Source of the DNA: an uncultured Bacillota bacterium
Lineage (GTDB): Bacteria > Bacillota_I > Bacilli_A > Izemoplasmatales > UBA1188
Assembly (NCBI GenBank): GCA_937907585.1
Contig: CALCVH010000055.1
Coordinates: 1-7,634, forward strand
Length of the DNA stretch: 7,634 bases
Direction of reading: 5' to 3'
In this document: piece by piece, positions 1 to 6,539 of the stretch
Layout of the letters: every line of letters begins with the position of its first letter
Position numbering within the stretch: position 1 is the first letter of the stretch
Made by a program: the position numbers and the translations under genes
The notes under the pieces: model-generated
What the model saw: the letters and a program-made list of their open reading frames with translations, nothing else
The model's database searches: none
Told to the model about the DNA's origin: nothing

Positions 1-117
1 TTTTTGTTCTAAATATAATTGTTGTCTCCCTTTATATTCATGAATTAATCCAATATAATTTAAAACTTCTTTATCCCAAGTTCTTTCAGCCAGCTTTTTA
101 TAATCAAATTCTCTCAT
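1..117 (-). CDS. Fic-family-like protein, N-terminal fragment (runs off left edge)
   Basis: An open frame starts at ATG 117-115 and continues to the window edge without a stop, giving 39 residues. It begins MREFDYKKLAERTWDKEVLN and ends HEYKGRQQLYLEQK (residues 26-39). From memory, this opening (M-R-x-F-D-Y, then an IHEYKG-x-Q-x-LYL-x-QK segment) resembles the N-terminus of a common group of Fic/DOC-domain proteins, in which an N-terminal helical part precedes the Fic fold. The Fic catalytic motif HPFxxGNGR would lie outside the window and cannot be seen. If the match is right, the product would be an AMP- or nucleotide-transferase acting on proteins, often self-inhibited. A Shine-Dalgarno AGGTGA lies 6 nt before the ATG. 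The gene has its own strong promoter and an unusual repeat array upstream, so it appears separately controlled from rlmD. The coding call is firm; the family name is an inference from 39 residues. Confidence 0.6.
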   Translation of the reverse strand, partial: MREFDYKKLAERTWDKEVLNYIGLIHEYKGRQQLYLEQK

Positions 118-123
118 AAAAAA

Positions 124-129
124 TCACCT
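124..129 (-). promoter_or_regulatory. Shine-Dalgarno site AGGTGA of the Fic-like gene
   Basis: AGGTGA on the minus strand lies 6 nt upstream of the ATG at 117 and supports that start. It is embedded in the outermost half-site of the operator array (122-131), so this half-site's sequence is constrained partly by ribosome binding. Confidence 0.7.
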
Positions 130-151
130 AACCATTTCTTTATTCTCCTAA

Positions 152-180
152 ATTATACGTCTTTTTAGGAGATTAGTCAA
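152..180 (-). promoter_or_regulatory. Sigma-A-type promoter of the Fic-like gene
   Basis: On the minus strand, TTGACT (180-175) is followed by a 17-bp spacer and then a consensus TATAAT (157-152). Transcription should start near 145, leaving a leader of about 28 nt before the ATG at 117. This is the best promoter in the window by match to consensus. It sits inside the symmetric half-site array, which suggests that an intrinsically strong promoter is held down by a repressor. Confidence 0.8.
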
Positions 181-200
181 CTAATTAGGTGATTAGTTTT

Positions 201-1532
201 CTATTTTTTAATAAGTGAGCAAACTGTTTCAACGTGTTTTGTCCTAGGGAACATATTGAAACATTCTATAGATTCCATTATGTATTTTTCACTCAATAGT
301 TTTATATCTCTTGATAAGGTATATGGATCACATGAAACATAAACTATTCTTTTAAAATTGCTTGATAATAGCTCATTAACCATTTTAGGATCTAATCCTT
401 TTCTTGGCGGATCCACAAACACAACATCTACACTTTTATTCTTTATGTATTTGTTATAATTTATCGCATCATCAGAATAGAAATATACATTCTTTATATT
501 ATTTATTATTGCGTTTCTTTTTGCGAGTTCTATTGCGCTATCTACTACTTCTATACCTATTACTTCTTTAGATAACAATGCTGCATTTAAAGATATACCA
601 CCACAGCCAGAATACAAATCTAAAACTACATCATCTTTAGATTTAATTCCTTTATTTATGGCGCATTCATATAGTTTTGATGCGCAAGAAGTATTAACCT
701 GTAAGAAAGATTGATTATTAATTTTAAATATAGAATTAAGTATCTTTTCTTCTATTTCATTCTTGCCTATAATGATTCTTTCTGTTCCGCTATATATAAA
801 TGTGTTATATGAATCATCAATACTAATAGATATTCCTACAATATTTGGATAAATATCTACTAATTCTTTAGATAATACATCTATATTTTTATCATCTTTT
901 CTTGATAAAAACATTATTAATATTTCTTTCGAATATTCAGATTCTTTAATTACTACTCCCTTTAAAAAACCTGTTTTATTATTATAATCAAATAGAGATA
1001 CATTATATTTATCTATTAGATGACAAATAGAATTTAATATCTTATTTTTTATTTCATTTATCTGGACACAACTATTAATAATTATTAATTCATTAGTGCC
1101 TTCTTTAAAAGTACCAAAAACTGTTTTATTTATTTCTTTTTTAAAGAATACTGTTACTTTATTTCTATATCCACTAATAATATCACCTGATGTGATATTT
1201 AAATTATCAATAGTTATATTAAGAGATCTTTCAATATTGTTTTTAACTATAGATTTTTTGAGTTCTAACTCATATTCATAATCAATATCATTAAATGGAC
1301 AGGTTCCAGAATCTAAATGATCACAAACTTTATCTATTCTATGTATAGAAGATTTAATTAATTTTACTATTCTGCCAAAACAGTAGTTTTTCTTTTTTAA
1401 TGTAATCTCTATTAACGCTTTTTCACCTGGATAAAAATCGTCAATAAAAACCAAAAGGGAGTCAATTTTTGCGACTCCTTTTCCGTAATTATTGATGTTT
1501 ATACATTCAACTTCATATAGGTTATTTTGCAT
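201..1532 (-). CDS. rlmD: 23S rRNA (uracil-C5)-methyltransferase, RlmD/RlmCD type
   Basis: SAM-dependent enzyme of the TrmA/RumA family that makes 5-methyluridine in 23S rRNA, canonically at U1939; some Gram-positive members also modify U747. Length is 443 residues, normal for the family. An N-terminal TRAM RNA-binding domain covers about residues 4-60, followed by the cysteine region and then the Rossmann methyltransferase domain. Visible motifs are SFLQVN (275-280), the SAM-binding DLYSGCGGISL (305-315), DPPRKGLD (374-381), the catalytic cysteine C401 in YVSCDPYTLSRD, and the C-terminal FPRTKHVETV with general base E435. The cluster region is odd: C70, C78 and C155 are present, but the usual CGGC reads SGTC (75-78), so one of four iron-sulfur ligands is missing. 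The start lies inside the uvrB 3' end (11-nt overlap) behind an AGGAAG site. The stop is TAG, and no terminator is evident before the next gene. The family is certain; the exact target uridine is not. Confidence 0.93.
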   Translation of the reverse strand: MQNNLYEVECININNYGKGVAKIDSLLVFIDDFYPGEKALIEITLKKKNYCFGRIVKLIKSSIHRIDKVCDHLDSGTCPFNDIDYEYELELKKSIVKNNIERSLNITIDNLNITSGDIISGYRNKVTVFFKKEINKTVFGTFKEGTNELIIINSCVQINEIKNKILNSICHLIDKYNVSLFDYNNKTGFLKGVVIKESEYSKEILIMFLSRKDDKNIDVLSKELVDIYPNIVGISISIDDSYNTFIYSGTERIIIGKNEIEEKILNSIFKINNQSFLQVNTSCASKLYECAINKGIKSKDDVVLDLYSGCGGISLNAALLSKEVIGIEVVDSAIELAKRNAIINNIKNVYFYSDDAINYNKYIKNKSVDVVFVDPPRKGLDPKMVNELLSSNFKRIVYVSCDPYTLSRDIKLLSEKYIMESIECFNMFPRTKHVETVCSLIKK

Positions 1533-3498
1533 TAAGTTCTTCCTTTAATTCGAATAGAGCGTCTCTTAGTTCCATCGCTCTTTCAAAGTCGAGTTCTTTA
1601 GCTGCTTTCAACATCGCTTTTTCCATTTGACTTAATAAGCGTTCTCTTTCTTTAACGCTCATCTTCTTTATGTCAACTTTTGTATCTTCTTTTTCAGTAT
1701 CAACTATTTCTTTAGATAATACAAACGCTTCACCGATAGGTTTGCTAACAGTTTTAGGAATAGTTCCATGAACTCTATTATATTCTTCTTGAATATTTCT
1801 TCTTCTTTGAGTTTCTACCATTGCGAACTTTATTGAATCAGTCATATTATCAGCGTATAAAATTACTTCACCGTGTTCGTTTCTCGCAGCTCTACCGATA
1901 GTTTGAATTAATGATCTATCACTTCTTAAGAATCCTTCTTTATCCGCATCTAAAATAAGTATCTTTGATACTTCTGGAATATCTAATCCTTCTCTTAATA
2001 AGTTTATACCTACTAAACAATCATATTCGCCTAATCTTAATTTTCTAATTAGTTCAAGACGCTCTAAAGCTTTAATCTCAGAATGGAGATATGCGACTTT
2101 ATAGTTTAGTTTTCTTAAATAAGCAGTTAAATCTTCACTCATCTTGATTGTGAGTGTTGTGATTAATGTTCTAAATCCTTCTTTTGTAGTTTTATCAACC
2201 TCTTTTACCACATCATCAATCTGATGGGAACTAGGTCTAATTTTAACTATTGGGTCAAGTAGATACGATGGTCTAATAATCTGTTCAGTAATATGCCCAA
2301 ATTCTTTTTCATAATCGCCAGGAGTTGCGCTCATAAAGATAACATTCTTAACTTTTGATTCAAATTCAGTAAAGTTAAGAGGCCTATTATCTAAAGCTGA
2401 AGGAAGTCTAAATCCATAATCAACTAGCGCTTGTTTTCTAGATCTATCGCCATTAAACATTCCTCTAACTTGCGGAACAGTAACATGCGATTCATCTATG
2501 ATAACTAAAAAATCTTTTCCAAAATAATCTAGTAAAGTATCAGGAGTTTCTCCAGGCCCTCTTAACGCTAAGTGTCTTGAATAGTTTTCTATTCCTTGAC
2601 ATGTGCCTATTTCACCTATCATTTCTAAATCATAATTGGTTCTTTCTCTTATTCTTTCCGCTTCAAGAGGCATATTATTATTTTCAAAATACGCTATTCT
2701 ATCTTTTAATTCTTCTTTGATTCTTCTAATAGACTCATTTAATGTGTTTCTATCAGTTACGAACTGTGTCGCAGGATAGATTGAAACAATTTCTACTTCT
2801 CTAATAGGTTTATGGCTTTCTAGATCAATTTCACTCAAATTTACTACTTCATCAAAATCAAGTTCAATTCTAATTGATTTTTTAGATTCATATGGTGGAA
2901 GTATCTCAATAATATCACCTTTAATATTAAAAGTTCCTCTATCTAAATCCATCATAGATCTAATGTAGAAAGCGTTAGTTAACTTATTTACAATATCTTT
3001 TCTTGATAGTTTATCACCTTTTCTTACAACGAACATTTCTCTTTCGTATGAATCAGGTGAACCTATACCATAAATACAAGATACTGATGCGACGACTATT
3101 ACATCATCTCTTTCAAGAAGAGATGCGGTAGCGCTATTTCTTAATTTATCTATTTCTTCATTGATAGTCGCTTCTTTTTCAATATATGTATCAGATGATA
3201 CTACATACGCTTCAGGCTGATAATAATCATAATATGAAATAAAATATTCAACTCTATTATTTGGAAAGAGTTCTTTTAATTCCATATAAAGTTGACCCGC
3301 TAAAGTTTTATTGTGAGCTAAAACTAATGTCTTCTTTCCAACTTCTTTTATTACATTCGCAATAGTGAATGTCTTACCAGTTCCTGTTGCGCCTAATAAA
3401 GTTTGATGTGTTACACCATTTTTTATATTGTTAACTATTTTTTCTATAGCTTGTCCTTGATCACCTCTAGGGGTGAAATTAGTTACTAATTCAAACAT
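1522..3498 (-). CDS. uvrB: UvrABC system protein B (excinuclease subunit)
   Basis: DNA damage-recognition subunit of nucleotide excision repair. UvrA loads it onto lesions, and it then recruits UvrC for dual incision; it acts in the cytoplasm on the chromosome. The 658 residues match the usual full length. Visible motifs are Walker A GATGTGKT (36-43), HNKTLAGQL (62-70), the tyrosine-rich damage-probing beta-hairpin beginning ISYYDYYQPEAYVV (87-100), the DESH box (335-338), SATPG (390-394), LREGLDIPE (501-509), helicase motif VI QTIGRAARN (532-540), and a C-terminal UVR domain (about 620-655) that contacts UvrC. The N-terminus MFELVTNFTPRGDQGQAIE aligns with the family opening, which normally reads GDQPQAI. 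The ribosome site is weak (AAAGAAG), and the start is only 2 nt after the dnaE stop, so translation is probably coupled. No uvrA or uvrC is in view. No in-frame defect was seen. Confidence 0.98.
   Translation of the reverse strand: MFELVTNFTPRGDQGQAIEKIVNNIKNGVTHQTLLGATGTGKTFTIANVIKEVGKKTLVLAHNKTLAGQLYMELKELFPNNRVEYFISYYDYYQPEAYVVSSDTYIEKEATINEEIDKLRNSATASLLERDDVIVVASVSCIYGIGSPDSYEREMFVVRKGDKLSRKDIVNKLTNAFYIRSMMDLDRGTFNIKGDIIEILPPYESKKSIRIELDFDEVVNLSEIDLESHKPIREVEIVSIYPATQFVTDRNTLNESIRRIKEELKDRIAYFENNNMPLEAERIRERTNYDLEMIGEIGTCQGIENYSRHLALRGPGETPDTLLDYFGKDFLVIIDESHVTVPQVRGMFNGDRSRKQALVDYGFRLPSALDNRPLNFTEFESKVKNVIFMSATPGDYEKEFGHITEQIIRPSYLLDPIVKIRPSSHQIDDVVKEVDKTTKEGFRTLITTLTIKMSEDLTAYLRKLNYKVAYLHSEIKALERLELIRKLRLGEYDCLVGINLLREGLDIPEVSKILILDADKEGFLRSDRSLIQTIGRAARNEHGEVILYADNMTDSIKFAMVETQRRRNIQEEYNRVHGTIPKTVSKPIGEAFVLSKEIVDTEKEDTKVDIKKMSVKERERLLSQMEKAMLKAAKELDFERAMELRDALFELKEELNAK
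1539..1544 (-). promoter_or_regulatory. Shine-Dalgarno site AGGAAG of rlmD inside uvrB
   Basis: AGGAAG on the minus strand lies 6 nt before the rlmD ATG (1532-1530), within the last codons of uvrB. It fixes the rlmD start and implies that translation of rlmD is coupled to ribosomes finishing uvrB. Confidence 0.65.
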
Positions 3499-3500
3499 AT

Positions 3501-6452
3501 TTATACTTCTTTCAACATTCTTATGATAAATTGAGATTCACCTCTATTTTCTTCATAAGAACCAGTTATCACATATATTCTATTATCTTTTAGGAAATGA
3601 GAAAAATTTAAATAATCTTTTGCGAATAAAACAGCTTTAGAACTAATATATTCATCTTCTATATGCATAGTCGCCATAGTCTGATTAGTTTTAGTTTTGA
3701 TAGTTCTAAGATTAGTTATATACGCAACAATTGTTACATTGTTCATCCCAAGTTCAATATCAGATAGTTTAAGTTCACTACCTTTATATTCTTTTATAGG
3801 ATGATATTTATAATTATATCCAATCAAATCATGTTCAGCATTCTTTAGATAATCAAACTCATATTCTTCTTGAATATGTATTTTATAATCTAATCCTTTA
3901 ACTAACATTGGATCAAATTCTAATATGCCATCTAGAGATTCAATCATCGTTTTCTTATTGTATCCAGTATAATCAAATGCGCCAACCATAATTAAATCTT
4001 CAATTAAGGATCTTGGAATATCATCTTTAAGTTTTAAGATTATATTTTCAAAATCTGTATTAGTGCTTCTTGTGATTTCATGAATCCTATTAGCGTAATC
4101 ATACCCTATTCCTCTAATAGCGGTATAAGGCATATAGATTATTCCATTAACAATCGTATATTTATCAGATGAATATCTTATATCAGGTGGTAAAACCTTT
4201 ATATGAAGAGATTGACATTCTTTAATATATTGCGCTTTTAATGTAGTTTTTAATAAGCTTATCATAAATTCTTTAGGATAATTAGCTTTTAAATACGCTT
4301 GATAATATGCGATATATGAATATACCACCGCATGCGATTTATTAAATCCATAATCAGCGAATTTTAAAATATCTTTATATAATTTATCAGTAATCTTAAT
4401 ATCTCTATTTAGTTTACTAGCGCCATCATAGAATTTGATTTTAACACCTTCAATTAAAGATGCGTCCTTTGAACTCATAGCGCGCCTTAAAATATCAGCT
4501 TCAGCCAAACTGAATCCTGCGTATTCTTTTACTATCGCCATAAGTTGTTCCTGGTAAGCGATAATTCCTAGAGTTTCTTCTAAAATAGGTTTAAGAGATG
4601 GATGATAATATTCTATTTTAGTTTTTCCTTCTTTTCTTTTTAAATATTCAGGAATATTATCCATTGGTCCTGGCCTATATAAAGCGATACATAAGGCTAA
4701 ATCATTGATAGAATTAACCTTCATATTCTTCATTAATCTATTCATTCCAGGAGATTCAAGTTGGAATAATCCAAGAGTAGATTTTTCTCTTAACATCTTA
4801 AATGTTTTTTCATCTTTTAAATTGATCTTTCTTAAATCTATAGCTACATTTTCATTCTCTTTAATATCATCAACTATTTCATGTAAAACCGATAGATTTT
4901 TAAGTGACAAAAAATCCATCTTAAGCAATCCAATTTCTTCAAGCACATCCGCATCGTATGATGTTTGGATGAATTCCATATTTCCAATATGAACTTCTGA
5001 ATATTCTCTTATGTCATTATCTGATATTATTACACCAGATGCGTGTGTGCCAATAGATCTAGGTAACCCTTCAATTAGAAGCGCTATATCAATTAGTTCT
5101 TTATATTCATCATCATGATCATAATAGTTTTTAACAATATCTTTTTCCAGTAAGCTTGTGACTTTATTATCTTCAACAATCTCCCTTGATAACATTGATA
5201 GTTTGAGTTCAGGAACTTCTAGTATTTTTCCTATATAAGATATGGCTGATTTAGCTTGAAAAGTCTGATATGTAGAAATTAAAGACACGTGATATTCACC
5301 ATATTTATTTGTCACATATCTAATCACGTCATCTCTTCTTGTATCTTCAAAATCTGTATCGATATCAGGCATAGTCTTTCTTGAAGGATTTAAAAATCTT
5401 TCAAAATAAAGATTATATTCAATTGGATCAATATCGATTATCCCAAGAGTATATGATACTAAACTTGATGCGCCAGATCCTCTTCCTGGTCCTACATATA
5501 TTCCGTGTTTTTTAGCGTATAAGATATAATCATAAACAACTAAAAAATAATCATCAAAACCCATATTATGAATTATTGATAGTTCATAATCCAATCTTTC
5601 TTTATATACCTTATAATCTTTTTTAGTATTAGATAATCTATGTTTTAAGCCTTCATTCGATAGAAGCTTTAAATATACATCGCTTGGAAGATCATATTTT
5701 CCAACGTATTTAGGTAGTCTTTTCTTAAACTCTATTTCAATATCTATTAAATCTATAAAATCAAAAGTATTCTTAATTAAATCTGGATAATCTTTATATT
5801 GTTCTAAAAGTTCATCTTTTGTCTTAAGCTCATCGCTAGTAACATTATCCATACTGAAAAGATTAGCGCTTTCAAGAGGCTTATCATTTAGAATTGAATA
5901 TAAGACGTTTGATGCTTTCTTGTGTTCTTTTTTAAGATATTTTACTTTGTTGATAATGATAATATCATATTTATCTTTTATCATTGGGTAGACCATTATT
6001 TCACATGGATAATAATTAAAATCTACGCCTAGATATACTTTTAGATTATTGTTTTTTAGTTTATTGTATAATTCATCAATTATAGTAGTATCCTGCATTT
6101 CATAATGAGATACATCTAAACAATATATTAGGTTATTTGACAAAGGAATGCTCGATAAATCTACACTAACTTTATTATTGATTGATGAAGCATAATATAA
6201 TACTTCCTTATATCCTTTTTCATTTTTAGGGTATAAAATCATGTCAAATAATGAGCCTTTTACTCTATAACCAAGTATAGGTTTTAATCCTATTTTCTTC
6301 ATTTTCATATAGAACGGTAGGAAAAAAGCTGTAGTAGTATCTACTATAGCGAGGCTGTCATATCCATATTCCTTAAATTCTACAATATCCTTTTCTCTAA
6401 TTAAGGAACCATTTAGAGAAAAACAGGATTCTATGTTTAAACTCATATCCAA
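3501..6452 (-). CDS. dnaE: DNA polymerase III subunit alpha (DnaE), Gram-positive type
   Basis: C-family replicative DNA polymerase. In Gram-positives that also carry PolC, DnaE extends RNA primers and can take part in error-prone synthesis; PolC is not in view. The 983 residues are shorter than E. coli (about 1160) or B. subtilis (about 1115) DnaE. Order: PHP domain (about 1-230), polymerase core with GPGRGSGASS (321-330), catalytic D363 and D365 in PDIDTDF and D513 in KMDFLSL, GTHASGV (468-474), LRRAM (655-659), FADYGFNKSHA (698-708), a helix-hairpin-helix region (about 812-840) and a C-terminal OB fold (about 905-983). The PHP metal ligands are lost: S4, N6, E8, T39, R63 and D70 replace the usual H/H/H/H/E/H positions. 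The 6452 start is TTG; ATG at 6446 (third codon) is the likelier start, given the -10 box just upstream and no Shine-Dalgarno site. It is the first gene of the dnaE-uvrB-rlmD unit. The protein contains no tryptophan. Confidence 0.97.
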   Translation of the reverse strand: MDMSLNIESCFSLNGSLIREKDIVEFKEYGYDSLAIVDTTTAFFLPFYMKMKKIGLKPILGYRVKGSLFDMILYPKNEKGYKEVLYYASSINNKVSVDLSSIPLSNNLIYCLDVSHYEMQDTTIIDELYNKLKNNNLKVYLGVDFNYYPCEIMVYPMIKDKYDIIIINKVKYLKKEHKKASNVLYSILNDKPLESANLFSMDNVTSDELKTKDELLEQYKDYPDLIKNTFDFIDLIDIEIEFKKRLPKYVGKYDLPSDVYLKLLSNEGLKHRLSNTKKDYKVYKERLDYELSIIHNMGFDDYFLVVYDYILYAKKHGIYVGPGRGSGASSLVSYTLGIIDIDPIEYNLYFERFLNPSRKTMPDIDTDFEDTRRDDVIRYVTNKYGEYHVSLISTYQTFQAKSAISYIGKILEVPELKLSMLSREIVEDNKVTSLLEKDIVKNYYDHDDEYKELIDIALLIEGLPRSIGTHASGVIISDNDIREYSEVHIGNMEFIQTSYDADVLEEIGLLKMDFLSLKNLSVLHEIVDDIKENENVAIDLRKINLKDEKTFKMLREKSTLGLFQLESPGMNRLMKNMKVNSINDLALCIALYRPGPMDNIPEYLKRKEGKTKIEYYHPSLKPILEETLGIIAYQEQLMAIVKEYAGFSLAEADILRRAMSSKDASLIEGVKIKFYDGASKLNRDIKITDKLYKDILKFADYGFNKSHAVVYSYIAYYQAYLKANYPKEFMISLLKTTLKAQYIKECQSLHIKVLPPDIRYSSDKYTIVNGIIYMPYTAIRGIGYDYANRIHEITRSTNTDFENIILKLKDDIPRSLIEDLIMVGAFDYTGYNKKTMIESLDGILEFDPMLVKGLDYKIHIQEEYEFDYLKNAEHDLIGYNYKYHPIKEYKGSELKLSDIELGMNNVTIVAYITNLRTIKTKTNQTMATMHIEDEYISSKAVLFAKDYLNFSHFLKDNRIYVITGSYEENRGESQFIIRMLKEV

Positions 6453-6471
6453 TAATATTATATAATATTAT
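6452..6471. repeat. 20-bp perfect AT palindrome (ATAATATTAT twice)
   Basis: The 10-bp palindrome ATAATATTAT occurs twice in direct tandem (6452-6461 and 6462-6471), so the whole 20 bp is also a perfect palindrome. It contains the dnaE -10 box and touches the TTG candidate start. It could be a protein site, an easily melted promoter segment or chance in AT-only DNA. Confidence 0.5.
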
Positions 6472-6485
6472 CCATTCTTTAAAAA
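6457..6485 (-). promoter_or_regulatory. Putative promoter of the dnaE-uvrB-rlmD operon
   Basis: A consensus TATAAT lies at 6462-6457 on the minus strand. A poor -35 (TTTTTA, 6485-6480) sits at a 17-bp spacing. The predicted start, near 6450, falls between the TTG (6452-6450) and the ATG (6446-6444) candidates of dnaE, which implies a leaderless or nearly leaderless mRNA. The preceding terminator of uppP makes a separate promoter here necessary. The AT-rich context makes chance -10 matches common, so confidence is moderate. Confidence 0.45.
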
Positions 6486-6504
6486 GAGCTTTTGTCTAAT
6501 TTTA

Positions 6505-6539
6505 AATAAAAAGCCATTATGGCATTCATAATGACTTTT
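6505..6539 (-). terminator. Intrinsic terminator of uppP
   Basis: Minus-strand RNA forms a 13-bp stem from arms 6539-6527 (AAAAGTCATTATG) and 6521-6509 (CATAATGGCTTTT). There is a single G-U wobble and a 5-nt loop (6526-6522), followed by a U-rich run (about 6512-6505). The first arm overlaps the uppP TAA stop (6540-6538). It separates uppP from the dnaE unit. The plus strand also ends in CTTTTATT, so weak bidirectional action is possible. Confidence 0.85.

Larger units (their letters stand above)
122..194. promoter_or_regulatory. Candidate operator: four half-sites in nested dyad symmetry
   Basis: Four related 10-mers are present. AATCACCTAA (122-131) and ATTCTCCTAA (142-151) point one way; TTAGGAGATT (165-174) and TTAGGTGATT (185-194) point the other. 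The outer pair is a perfect 10-bp inverted repeat, and the inner pair contains a perfect 9-bp inverted repeat (TCTCCTAAA 144-152 with TTTAGGAGA 164-172). Both pairs share one axis at position 158. Within each arm the half-sites are 20 bp apart, about two helical turns. The sites lie just upstream of the -35, in the spacer, at the predicted transcription start and over the Shine-Dalgarno site of the 117-1 gene. This arrangement fits binding by a dimeric or tetrameric repressor. The regulator is unknown. Confidence 0.65.

Noticed and set aside
144..172. Hairpin TCTCCTAAA/TTTAGGAGA as an rlmD terminator
   Set aside because: The stem is not followed by a U-run on the minus strand and contains the promoter -10 in its loop, so an operator role fits better.
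1096..1281. Plus-strand open frame of 61 codons inside rlmD
   Set aside because: It is antisense to a clearly conserved gene, has no ribosome site of note and encodes low-complexity hydrophobic sequence; it is a shadow frame.
4705..4992. Plus-strand open frame of 95 codons inside dnaE
   Set aside because: It lies antisense to conserved DnaE polymerase motifs, and its Ser/Phe/Ile-rich composition is typical of a reverse-strand shadow.
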